From positions 1 to 16,583 of the forward strand of contig JBJEQT010000057.1 in NCBI GenBank assembly GCA_051881895.1: a stretch of 16,583 nucleotides of DNA, given 5' to 3'. The position numbers and the translations under genes are program-made. The stretch is from UBA3818 sp051881895. GTDB lineage: Bacteria; Bacillota; Clostridia; Oscillospirales; Ruminococcaceae. The notes under the pieces are model-generated. The model searched no databases. It was not told where the DNA came from and saw nothing but the letters and a program-made list of their open reading frames with translations. Positions 6,297-13,003 of the stretch are shown piece by piece (positions within the stretch are counted from its first letter, which is position 1; each line of letters begins with the position of its first letter).

Positions 6297-6299
6297 AAT
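6271..6299 (+). promoter_or_regulatory. Perfect consensus promoter of hicAB
   Basis: TTGACA at 6271-6276 and TATAAT at 6294-6299 are separated by exactly 17 bases. Both boxes are full consensus. A promoter this strong usually needs a repressor, and HicB-type antitoxins repress their own operon. The -10 box lies only 23 bases from the hicA ATG, so the leader is very short. Confidence 0.92.
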
Positions 6300-6322
6300 A
6301 ATAAATGTAAGGAGGACAGGAC

Positions 6323-6496
6323 ATGAAAACAAAAGACCTTATCGAGCTTTTAGAGCGAAACGGCTGGAAGTTCAAACGGCACGGCGCAAACCACGATATT
6401 TACGTAAAAGGTAAAGAAAGGGAAAGCGTCGTAAGGCACAGAGAAACAGACGAAGAGTTAGCAAAAGCAATCATCAAGCGGCGCGGGCTGAAATAA
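6323..6496 (+). CDS. hicA: HicA-family toxin
   Basis: This 57-residue protein starts at ATG 6323, behind AAGGAGG. It reads MKTKDLIELLERNGWKFKRH at the N-terminus, followed by GANHDIYVKG with His24 at the place of the conserved catalytic His of HicA, and ends TDEELAKAIIKRRGLK. Length and layout match the family's usual ~60 residues. HicA has a double-stranded-RNA-binding fold and cleaves mRNAs to stop growth; HicB neutralises it. The toxin-first gene order is usual for hicAB. The gene is intact with its active residue, so it is likely functional. In a prophage it may stabilise the element or limit other phages. Confidence 0.9.
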   Translation: MKTKDLIELLERNGWKFKRHGANHDIYVKGKERESVVRHRETDEELAKAIIKRRGLK

Positions 6497-6505
6497 GCCC
6501 GCCGC
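6478..6505 (+). other. Hairpin spanning the hicA stop codon
   Basis: Stem gcgg+cgggct (6478-6481 and 6484-6489) pairs with agcccg+ccgc (6496-6505), with a two-base bulge (6482-6483) and loop gaaata. No T-tract follows, so full termination is unlikely. It could shift the hicA/hicB ratio by mRNA stability or attenuation. Confidence 0.5.
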
Positions 6506-6554
6506 CCTTGGCGATAATAATATATAGCAAACCGATTTCAAGGAGGTATTCAAG

Positions 6555-6956
6555 ATGAAAAACGCATATCCCGTTGTTATGACGCAGGGAAAAGAATTCG
6601 TCGTGGTATTCGTCCCCGATTTCAATATCAATACACAGGGCAAAGACATTCCGGACGCGATCGAGATGGCACGCGACGCAATCGGGCTTATGGGAATTGA
6701 TATGCAGGACGACGGCGAAACATTGCCGAATGCGTCGAACCTTGCAGACGTTCAAGCCGAAGCGCCGTCCGGCGGGATCGTTTCGCTGGTTGACGTTGAT
6801 TTCGCGGAGTATCGAAGAAAAAACGATATGCGCGCCGTGAAGAAGAATTGCACGATCCCTTCGTGGCTTAACTTTGAAGCGGAGCGGGCGGGCGTGAATT
6901 TCTCCGCCGTCCTGCAAGCGGCACTTAAAACCGAATTAAACATCACGGGCAGATAA
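6555..6956 (+). CDS. hicB: HicB-family antitoxin with C-terminal DNA-binding domain
   Basis: This 133-residue protein starts at ATG 6555 behind AAGGAGGT. Residues ~1-60 are the partial-RNase-H-fold HicB domain: YPVVMTQGKEFVVVFVPDF, then DAIEMARDAIGLMGID. Residues ~78-133 carry the extension common in Firmicutes HicB: SLVDVDFAEYRR, NCTIPSWLNFEAERAGVNFS and AVLQAALKTEL, a ribbon-helix-helix-like DNA-binding segment. It should bind HicA and repress the hicAB promoter. The 58-nt gap after hicA, with its own strong ribosome-binding site, lets antitoxin be made at a different rate from toxin. A terminator follows at once. Confidence 0.9.
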   Translation: MKNAYPVVMTQGKEFVVVFVPDFNINTQGKDIPDAIEMARDAIGLMGIDMQDDGETLPNASNLADVQAEAPSGGIVSLVDVDFAEYRRKNDMRAVKKNCTIPSWLNFEAERAGVNFSAVLQAALKTELNITGR

Positions 6957-6966
6957 TCACAGGAAC

Positions 6967-6999
6967 AAGGGCGGCAGAATAGCCGCCCTTTTGCTTTTT
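6967..6999 (+). terminator. Terminator after hicB
   Basis: A perfect 9-bp stem (aagggcggc at 6967-6975, gccgccctt at 6982-6990) with loop agaata is followed by ttgcttttt. It ends the hicAB transcript 20 bases before the transposase start codon. Confidence 0.88.
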
Positions 7000-7018
7000 G
7001 GTACAAGGAGGAACAACA

Positions 7019-8050
7019 ATGCACAAACACTTGACGTGGAACGATCGTCTTAAAATCGAAAAGGGATTGAAAGAGGGCTTGAAGCCATTGCAGATCGCGG
7101 CGCGCCTTCACGTTCACAATACCACGATTTACAGAGAATTGAAGCGCGGCACGTATACGCATTTGAATTCCGACTTGACGACCGAAGAACGCTATTCGCC
7201 GGACATAGCACAACAGCGCTATGAAGCAAACTTGAAGGCAAAAGGCGGAGAATTGAAGATCGGCGACGATCACGAATTGGCGGAGTACATCGAACGGAAG
7301 ATTGTTGACGAAGGATATTCGCCCGCCGCCGTTGTCGGAGAGATCAAGACGCTGGGGCTTTCCTTCAAAACAGAGATCAGCGAAAAGACGATCTATAACT
7401 ACATCGACAAAGGAATATTTTTGCGGCTGGAGCGGAAGAACCTTCCGCAAGGCGGCAAGCGGAAGCGCAAGTATAACGGCGTAAAGAGGAAATCCGCCCG
7501 CGCGTCCGTCGGTGAAAGTATAGAGAGCCGCCCGCAGGAAATCAACGATCGCGAAACCTTCGGGCATTGGGAAATGGATTGCGTCGAGGGAAAGAAGAAA
7601 ACGAAGGAAACCTTGCTTGTTCTTTCGGAGCGGTTGACGCGCCGCGAAATCATTATCAAAATACCGGATCACACTTCCGCCAGCGTCGTGGCGGCGCTGA
7701 ATAAGCTGGAACGGAAATACGGGCGGAAGTTCGCAAAGATATTCAAATCAATTACCGTTGACAACGGATCGGAATTCTTGAATTGCGAAGCGATCGAAAA
7801 ATCGGTATACGGGAACAAGAAGCGCACGACGGTTTATTATTGCCACCCGTACAGCGCATACGAAAGAGGGACAAACGAGAATATAAACAAAATGATACGG
7901 CGGTTCTTGCCGAAAGGAACGGACTTCCGGAAAGTAACCGCCGCATATATTAAGCGCGTCGAAACGTGGATCAATAACTATCCCCGCGAGATATTAGGCT
8001 TTGAAACCGCCGAAATGCGGTTTGAAAAATGCCTTGCCGCCGCCGCTTGA
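7019..8050 (+). CDS. IS30-family DDE transposase
   Basis: The chosen start is ATG 7019, seven bases after AAGGAGG; the frame opens earlier but without an RBS. The product has 343 residues. Residues ~5-45 form the helix-turn-helix LTWNDRLKIEKGLKEGLKPL, then NTTIYRELKRGT. A second DNA-binding region with TIYNYIDKG is near 124-132. The DDE catalytic core has Asp187 (HWEMDCVEG), Asp248 (ITVDNGSEF) and Glu287 (YERGTNENIN), followed by RRFLPKGTDF, the IS30 signature. All catalytic residues are present. No inverted repeats flank the gene closely. It directly follows the hicB terminator, shares the neighbours' GCG-rich codon style, and is the last phage gene. It may therefore act as the phage's recombinase and not as a passenger insertion sequence. 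Confidence 0.92.
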   Translation: MHKHLTWNDRLKIEKGLKEGLKPLQIAARLHVHNTTIYRELKRGTYTHLNSDLTTEERYSPDIAQQRYEANLKAKGGELKIGDDHELAEYIERKIVDEGYSPAAVVGEIKTLGLSFKTEISEKTIYNYIDKGIFLRLERKNLPQGGKRKRKYNGVKRKSARASVGESIESRPQEINDRETFGHWEMDCVEGKKKTKETLLVLSERLTRREIIIKIPDHTSASVVAALNKLERKYGRKFAKIFKSITVDNGSEFLNCEAIEKSVYGNKKRTTVYYCHPYSAYERGTNENINKMIRRFLPKGTDFRKVTAAYIKRVETWINNYPREILGFETAEMRFEKCLAAAA

Positions 8051-8155
8051 AAAGTGTTCATAAATTTTTTTCAATTTTTTCTGCTTTTACTCTTGACTTT
8101 TTCCTACAAAAAATTCGCCCGGTTTGTTGCGGCAGCTTTTGGAATGTCCCTTCGG
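8051..8155. other. Phage-host junction (no gene)
   Basis: These 105 bases separate the transposase stop from the stop of the host metallophosphoesterase gene. Bases ~8060-8112 are unusually T-rich with few G or C, resembling a transposon end. Bases from ~8117 return to host-like composition. No tRNA, clear core repeat or terminator was found. The border of the element is probably in or just after the T-rich part. Confidence 0.5.
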
Positions 8156-9370
8156 TCACTGTTCCTGCAGCATTTTTTCAAAATAATTTTTCCATTTTGT
8201 GTTTTTGCCGTATTGCTGCCAGAGAGCCCATCCTTCCCGGCTCATCCAGTCCTCCGCTTCCAAATGCTCTCCCGCATAGTAAGCCTGATTCATTTGGGCA
8301 GCAAAATCTGCCATTTTTTCCTGGATTTGCGCATCCAAATCCAATTCATAGAGCATCTCCAGCGCCCGAAGGCGGGTGCAATCCGCAAACCGTTGGGCGG
8401 CTTCTTCCCGGAAAACATCCACCTGGCCCGTATGGTAAGAGACCTCCCGTTTCTCATCTACTTCGACGATATAATATTGCAGAGGTGAAGTCGTCAGACT
8501 GCCGGCTGCAATATCAGCCAGCTCTTGGTCTTGTGTCCGGTGAAAGATATGCGAATGGCCGCTGAAATTGGTTTTCACACCATATTCTTGGAGCAATTCC
8601 GCCACCTGCTGCGCATTGTCCAAAATAAAACTGGAATAAGCCCCCTCGTTTTTCGCCAGCACGTTCTGGTGCGTAACGGAAATCACTGTTTGGCCCTGCT
8701 TCTGTGCCAGCTCCAGCTGTTTTTCGGCCCACTGCATCGTCTCATCCTGCACAAGTCCCGATGCCGATTCGCTGTTTGCGTCCAGCATTAAAACAGAAAA
8801 ATCCTCGGCCAGCGGATAAAGATAACTGAACGAGGCCTCATCGGCGGAAAGGGCGCTTCGGTATCCAAACGCGCCGCACAATTTGACAAAATCCTCCTGC
8901 GGAATGTTGTCCACCAGTTCCGAGGACTCGCCGCTGTACTTTCTGGCAAACGGATAGGCGATATCGTGGTTGCCCGGGATCACCAGTACCGAAACACCGG
9001 CGCTCTGCACTTTTTTCAGCAGCTTCGCCAGTTCCCGCAGGCTTTGCTTTTCCCCGTCGTAAGTCAAATCGCCCGACAAAATCAGCGCATCGGGTTTTTG
9101 TTCCGCCGCCAGCTGCAAAAAACGCTCCACAATCTCAGCGGAGTGCTCGGTCAGCTTGCCGTCCGAGGCAAGCATCCGGTTTTGAAAACGGATGCCGTTA
9201 TCGGTCAGCTTCGGAGAGAGATAGTGCAGATCGCTGGCCAGCCAGATGGTCAGCGGCTCCTCTGCGGGCAAAACCGCGGAAGGCGCCTTGTCTGCGCCGC
9301 ATCCGCCCAAAAGCAGCAAAAGGATTGCCGCAAGAAAAAGGCATCCTTTGCGTTTGATCCATTGTTTCAT
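8156..9370 (-). CDS. Lipoprotein metallophosphoesterase (calcineurin-like)
   Basis: The start is ATG at 9370 behind AAGGAG; the frame extends 41 codons further up without support. The product has 404 residues. It begins with a lipoprotein signal: MKQWIKRKGC, a hydrophobic stretch, then LLGGC with Cys24 as lipid-anchored residue, so it acts outside the cell membrane. The calcineurin-like phosphoesterase motifs appear in order: SDLHY (Asp47, His49), SGDLTYDG (Asp101), IPGNHD (Asn134, His135), VTHQN (His234) and SGHSHIF (His272, His274), all metal ligands. Residues ~300-404 form a helical C-terminal extension. The substrate is unknown; phosphodiesters or nucleotides are likely. The phage is inserted just past its stop codon and may have removed its terminator. 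Confidence 0.88.
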   Translation of the reverse strand: MKQWIKRKGCLFLAAILLLLLGGCGADKAPSAVLPAEEPLTIWLASDLHYLSPKLTDNGIRFQNRMLASDGKLTEHSAEIVERFLQLAAEQKPDALILSGDLTYDGEKQSLRELAKLLKKVQSAGVSVLVIPGNHDIAYPFARKYSGESSELVDNIPQEDFVKLCGAFGYRSALSADEASFSYLYPLAEDFSVLMLDANSESASGLVQDETMQWAEKQLELAQKQGQTVISVTHQNVLAKNEGAYSSFILDNAQQVAELLQEYGVKTNFSGHSHIFHRTQDQELADIAAGSLTTSPLQYYIVEVDEKREVSYHTGQVDVFREEAAQRFADCTRLRALEMLYELDLDAQIQEKMADFAAQMNQAYYAGEHLEAEDWMSREGWALWQQYGKNTKWKNYFEKMLQEQ

Positions 9371-9442
9371 TTTCTGCTCCTTATCACTATTTTCTTTCGT
9401 TCCAAGGGGTGTTTTTTCCGGCAGACACAGGATATAGAACAT

Positions 9443-9480
9443 GCACCGCCCTTTCAGATGCTGATCCGAAAGGGCGGTGC
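9443..9480. terminator. Hairpin between phosphoglucomutase and metallophosphoesterase genes
   Basis: A perfect 12-bp stem, gcaccgcccttt (9443-9454) with aaagggcggtgc (9469-9480), encloses a 14-base loop. It lies 22 bases after the mutase stop codon on the minus strand. There is no good T-tract on that strand, so it may be a 3'-end stabiliser or partial terminator rather than a complete one. Confidence 0.5.
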
Positions 9481-9502
9481 TTTCTCGTGACAAAACAAGC
9501 TG

Positions 9503-11212
9503 TTAAAAGCCCATCAATTGCGTCATCCTCGCTTTGAACTGGGCTTCCAGTTCCCCTGCCTCGGCGCGGCTGCGGCCTTTGACCATAAAGTAAACCTTGA
9601 TTTTCGGCTCCGTGCCGGAGGGACGCACCACGATGACATTGTCGCCCTCCAGCCCATATTCCACCACGTTGGAACGGGGCAGATGGATTGGCTGTTCCCC
9701 ATCGGCAGACTTTTTCACCGACGCCTGATAATCGGACATCCACAGCACTTTTTTGCCGCAGATCTCAGCGGGGGCATTGACGCGCAAATCATCCATGATC
9801 TCCCGCATACGCTCCATACCGGAAGCGCCCTCGCAGGTGAAGCTGGCCTGGGTGTTCAAATGCATGCCGTATTTCTCATACAGTCCGAATAAAACATCCG
9901 CCAGGGTCTTGCCCTGCTTTTTATAATAAGCGGCCATCTCGCAGATGAGCATGGAGCCATCCACCGCGTCCTTATCCCGCACATAGCCGCCGGACAGATA
10001 TCCATAGCTCTCTTCAAACCCGAATATGTACCGGTCCTGTTCTCCCTTTTCTTCCAGCCGCAGGATCTGCTCGCCAATATATTTAAAGCCGGTGAGGATA
10101 TTGACCACCTCAAAACCATAGGTTTCGGCCAGACGGTCGATCATGGAAGTCGTTACAATGGTCTTGACCACGATGGGATTTTGGGGCATGGTTCCCAACT
10201 CAATGCGGGAACTGGCGATGTAATCGGTCAAAAGCACGCCCACTTCGTTACCGGTCAGCAGCAGGTAGCCGCCGTCATGCGGCACCGCGATTCCCACGCG
10301 ATCGCAGTCCGGGTCGGTGGCCAGCAAAAGGTCCGGCTTTTCGGTTTCACACAAATCCAATCCTTTTTGCAGCGCCTCGCGGATCTCCGGGTTCGGATAC
10401 GGGCAGGTCGGGAAATTGCCGTCCGGCATCTCCTGTTCTTTTACCGGCACGACATCCTTCACCCCAATGCGGTCGAGAATCGCCCGGACGCACATATTGC
10501 CCGCGCCGTTTAGCGGCGTATAGACCACTTTCATGCCGCTGTCCGCGCAAATGCCTTTCCGGATGGACTGGCTTTCCACCGCGTCCAGATACCGGTCAAT
10601 CACTTCCTGTTTGATATACTGGATTTTCCCCTGGGCCAGCGCCTGGTCAAAGTCCGCGACTTTGACGCCGTCAAAAATATCGATTTTCCCGATTTTTTCC
10701 AGAACCGCGTTTGCCGCCTCGTCGGTCATCTGGCAGCCGTCAGGGCCATAAGCCTTGTAACCGTTGTACTTAGCGGGATTGTGGCTGGCGGTGATCATCA
10801 CGCCCGCCTGGCATTTCAGATCCCGCACCGCGAAAGACAGCGCCGGTGTCGGCATCAGCTGATCGTACAGATAAGCGGTGACGCCGTTGGCCGCCATGAC
10901 CCGGGCGGTCTCTTCGGCGAACAGCCGGGAATTGATGCGGGAATCATAGGAAATCGCAATGCTTGCCGCAGGATATTTTTCGTTGAGATAATCCGCCATG
11001 CCCTGGGTCGCTTTGCGAACCGTGTAAATATTCATCCGGTTAGTGCCTGCGCCCAATACGCCGCGCAATCCCGCGGTACCAAAGGCCAGCTCCTGATAAA
11101 ACCGGTCGAAAATTTCTTCCTCTTTGCCTTTTATGCCCAGCAATTCCTCTTTCAGCGCCGGGTCCTCCAGCGGAAAATCCAGCCAACGCTGATACTGCAT
11201 GTTTTCTGTCAT
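9503..11212 (-). CDS. pgcA: Alpha-phosphoglucomutase / phosphomannomutase
   Basis: The start is ATG at 11212, with GGAGG eight bases upstream; the longer frame to 11284 overlaps the promoter and is unlikely. The product has 569 residues, the usual length for the PgcA-type phospho-sugar mutases of Firmicutes. All four active-site loops are present: catalytic Ser143 in GVMITASHNPAKYNGYKAYG, metal-binding ATDPDCDRVG (Asp300, 302, 304), sugar-binding GFEESYGY (~398-405) and phosphate-binding RPSGTEPKIK (~530-539). It interconverts glucose 6-phosphate and glucose 1-phosphate, feeding UDP-glucose, glycolipid and polysaccharide synthesis; action on mannose phosphates is possible. It is monocistronic or loosely linked to the lipoprotein gene downstream. 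The symbol follows the Bacillus subtilis orthologue type. Confidence 0.93.
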   Translation of the reverse strand: MTENMQYQRWLDFPLEDPALKEELLGIKGKEEEIFDRFYQELAFGTAGLRGVLGAGTNRMNIYTVRKATQGMADYLNEKYPAASIAISYDSRINSRLFAEETARVMAANGVTAYLYDQLMPTPALSFAVRDLKCQAGVMITASHNPAKYNGYKAYGPDGCQMTDEAANAVLEKIGKIDIFDGVKVADFDQALAQGKIQYIKQEVIDRYLDAVESQSIRKGICADSGMKVVYTPLNGAGNMCVRAILDRIGVKDVVPVKEQEMPDGNFPTCPYPNPEIREALQKGLDLCETEKPDLLLATDPDCDRVGIAVPHDGGYLLLTGNEVGVLLTDYIASSRIELGTMPQNPIVVKTIVTTSMIDRLAETYGFEVVNILTGFKYIGEQILRLEEKGEQDRYIFGFEESYGYLSGGYVRDKDAVDGSMLICEMAAYYKKQGKTLADVLFGLYEKYGMHLNTQASFTCEGASGMERMREIMDDLRVNAPAEICGKKVLWMSDYQASVKKSADGEQPIHLPRSNVVEYGLEGDNVIVVRPSGTEPKIKVYFMVKGRSRAEAGELEAQFKARMTQLMGF

Positions 11213-11255
11213 GTTGATCGCCTCCGACTTTTCATAAACATCGCTGCTTTTTATT

Positions 11256-11284
11256 AGTATAGCGCATCCGCGGATTTTTCTCAA
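11256..11284 (-). promoter_or_regulatory. Promoter of the phosphoglucomutase gene
   Basis: On the minus strand TTGAGA (11284-11279) and TATACT (11261-11256) are exactly 17 bases apart, each one mismatch from consensus. The expected transcript starts about 37 bases before the ATG at 11212, which supports that start. Confidence 0.8.
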
Positions 11285-11341
11285 CAGTTTTTTAGAAAGA
11301 CTGCCTAAATTTAGCAGATAAAATCATTCTCTTCATGGACA

Positions 11342-11397
11342 TTTTACCCTTTTTTTACCCAAAACAAATGAAAATTCCACTGAAAGCGGAAAATTCC
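11342..11397. repeat. Paired short direct repeats in the divergent pgcA-comM control region
   Basis: ttttaccc occurs at 11342-11349 and 11353-11360, 11 bases apart. gaaaattcc occurs at 11370-11378 and 11389-11397, 19 bases apart. Both pairs lie between the two divergent promoters in the 254-bp gene-free stretch. The rest of that stretch holds the two promoters and nothing else I can name. Confidence 0.35.
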
Positions 11398-11407
11398 GAC
11401 CGATCTC

Positions 11408-11436
11408 TGGTCAGTTGTCATAAAATGCGGTATACT
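11408..11436 (+). promoter_or_regulatory. Probable promoter of comM
   Basis: TGGTCA (11408-11413) and TATACT (11431-11436) are 17 bases apart. The -10 box is one base from consensus and the -35 box two. The -35 overlaps a small inverted repeat (gacc at 11398-11401, ggtc at 11409-11412). Confidence 0.55.
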
Positions 11437-11466
11437 GATGATATCGTTTGATTGGCAGGTGTTTTT

Positions 11467-12993
11467 ATGTTTTATTCGGTGTGCAGTATGGGGCTTTTGG
11501 GGCTTTCGGCCTATCCTGTCCGTGCGGAAGTGGATCTGTCCCAGTCTATGCCATCCTTCGAAATCGTGGGATTGCCGGGAGCGGCGGTCAAAGAATCCCG
11601 GGACCGTGTCCGCTCCGCCATCCGCAACTGCGGGATGGCGTTCCCTTTGGGCAAAATCATCGTAAACCTTTCCCCTGCCGATGTGAAAAAAGACGGCGCG
11701 CTTTACGATCTGCCGATTTTTCTCGGTGTGCTTAAAGCCGCCGGCACACTGGATGCTGACCTTTCAGACAGCGCGTTTTTCGGCGAGCTTTCCCTGTCCG
11801 GCGAGGTGCGGCGGATCAACGGAGCGCTGCCGCTGGTACTGGGCGCCCAGCAGCTCGGACTGCGCCGGGTCTTCCTCCCGCAGGCAAACGCCGCCGAAGG
11901 AGCTTTGGTCCGGGGAATCGAAGTATACGGCATCTCTCATGTCAAGGAACTGCTGAACTGGTACCAAAAGGGGACCGCGCTGACGCCCGCCGTTCACAGC
12001 GAGCCGATGCCGGACGACAGCCTGCCCTATCTGGATTTTGCCGATGTCAAAGGGCAATCCGGCGCCAAGCGGGCACTGGAAGTAGCCGCAGCCGGCGGGC
12101 ATAATCTTCTGATGATCGGTTCTCCCGGCGCCGGCAAGTCCATGCTGGCCAAACGGATTCCCTCTATTCTGCCGGAAATGACCTTTGAGGAATCCATCGA
12201 AACCACCAAAATTCACTCGGTAGCGGGACTTTTGCCGGAAGGGGATGCGCTCATCACCCAGCGTCCTTTTCGCGCGCCGCACCACACCGTCTCTCCGGTA
12301 GGCCTTTCCGGCGGCGGGAGCATTCCCCGTCCCGGGGAGATTTCCCTGGCACACAACGGCGTGCTGTTTTTAGACGAGCTGCCCGAATTTTCCCGGGACG
12401 CCATGGAAGTTCTGCGCCAGCCCATTGAGGATGGTCAGGTAACCATCTCCCGGGTGGCCGGAACGCTGACCTATCCCTGTTCCATGATGGTGGTCGCCGC
12501 TATGAATCCCTGCCCCTGCGGCTATTTCAGCCATCCGTCACGGGAATGCAGTTGTTCCGCCGGGGCGGTCGGCCGCTATTTGTCCCGGGTGTCCGGACCA
12601 CTTTTGGACCGGTTGGATTTACATGTGGAAGTGGCTCCGGTGGAATATCAAAATCTGGTTTCTGCCCAGCAGGAAGAAAGCTCCTCTGCCATCCGGCTGA
12701 GGGTAAACCGGGCCAGGAAGCTGCAGCAGGAGCGGTACCGCTCTATCGGTATCTCCTGCAATGCCAAGCTGCCGGCGCCGGCGGTAAACAAGTTCTGTCC
12801 CATGGACGACAGCGCCTCAGCCCTGCTCTCCCGCGCGTTTGAGACGATGGGGCTGTCAGCCCGGGCCTATGACCGGATCCTGAAAGTATCCCGCACCATC
12901 GCCGATCTGGACGGTGCCGAAGTGATCAGCCGCCGCCATATCGCCGAGGCGGTGCAGTACCGCAGCCTGGACCGAAAATACTGGTCCAGATAA
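11467..12993 (+). CDS. comM: ComM/YifB-family Mg-chelatase-like AAA+ ATPase
   Basis: The family-like N-terminus MFYSVCSMGLLGLSAYPVRA fits the ATG at 11467; the TTG at 11452 is less likely. The product has 508 residues, the usual length. Residues ~1-165 are the Lon-protease-like domain (EIVGLPGAAVKESRDRVRSA; GLPG is diagnostic). The AAA+ domain has Walker A GSPGAGKS (218-225) and Walker B VLFLDELPEF (299-308, Asp303-Glu304). A cysteine cluster NPCPCGYFSH...ECSC (~348-363) and SGPLLDRLDLHVEV follow. In Haemophilus and Vibrio, ComM is a hexameric branch-migration helicase that extends recombination of donor DNA during transformation. The role in Firmicutes is less studied. An acetyltransferase gene follows after 10 bases in the same transcript. 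Confidence 0.93.
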   Translation: MFYSVCSMGLLGLSAYPVRAEVDLSQSMPSFEIVGLPGAAVKESRDRVRSAIRNCGMAFPLGKIIVNLSPADVKKDGALYDLPIFLGVLKAAGTLDADLSDSAFFGELSLSGEVRRINGALPLVLGAQQLGLRRVFLPQANAAEGALVRGIEVYGISHVKELLNWYQKGTALTPAVHSEPMPDDSLPYLDFADVKGQSGAKRALEVAAAGGHNLLMIGSPGAGKSMLAKRIPSILPEMTFEESIETTKIHSVAGLLPEGDALITQRPFRAPHHTVSPVGLSGGGSIPRPGEISLAHNGVLFLDELPEFSRDAMEVLRQPIEDGQVTISRVAGTLTYPCSMMVVAAMNPCPCGYFSHPSRECSCSAGAVGRYLSRVSGPLLDRLDLHVEVAPVEYQNLVSAQQEESSSAIRLRVNRARKLQQERYRSIGISCNAKLPAPAVNKFCPMDDSASALLSRAFETMGLSARAYDRILKVSRTIADLDGAEVISRRHIAEAVQYRSLDRKYWSR

Positions 12994-13003
12994 AGGAGTT
13001 TTT

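Larger units (their letters stand above)
1..8050. mobile_element. Right end of an integrated temperate phage (left end outside window)
   Basis: All genes here fit a phage late region followed by lysogeny and accessory genes: a DGR reverse transcriptase, a tail/adhesion protein, a lysis cassette, an XRE repressor, a toxin-antitoxin pair and a transposase. From 8156 onward every gene is a housekeeping or general bacterial gene. The exact right border is not marked by any repeat I could see and must lie between 8051 and 8155. No serine or tyrosine integrase is present in the visible part. Whether the phage is active cannot be told, but every phage frame is intact apart from the gene cut by the window edge. 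Confidence 0.88.

Noticed and set aside
6950..8110. Complete IS30 insertion sequence with terminal inverted repeats
   Set aside because: I compared the 60 bases before ATG 7019 with the T-rich stretch after 8050 and found no matching inverted arms. The upstream side is occupied by the hicB terminator.
1071..8155. Template repeat of the DGR downstream of the target
   Set aside because: I looked for copies of the conserved edges of the variable region (ggcttcgcacgcc and gttcgcccgctttg) and for AAC-rich stretches and saw none. It is expected to the left of the window.
9371..9493. Upstream extension of the metallophosphoesterase
   Set aside because: It would bury the lipoprotein signal peptide 41 residues inside the protein and reads through the strong hairpin at 9443-9480.
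11213..11284. Upstream extension of the phosphoglucomutase start
   Set aside because: It overlaps the -35/-10 promoter, and ATG 11212 has GGAGG at the right distance.
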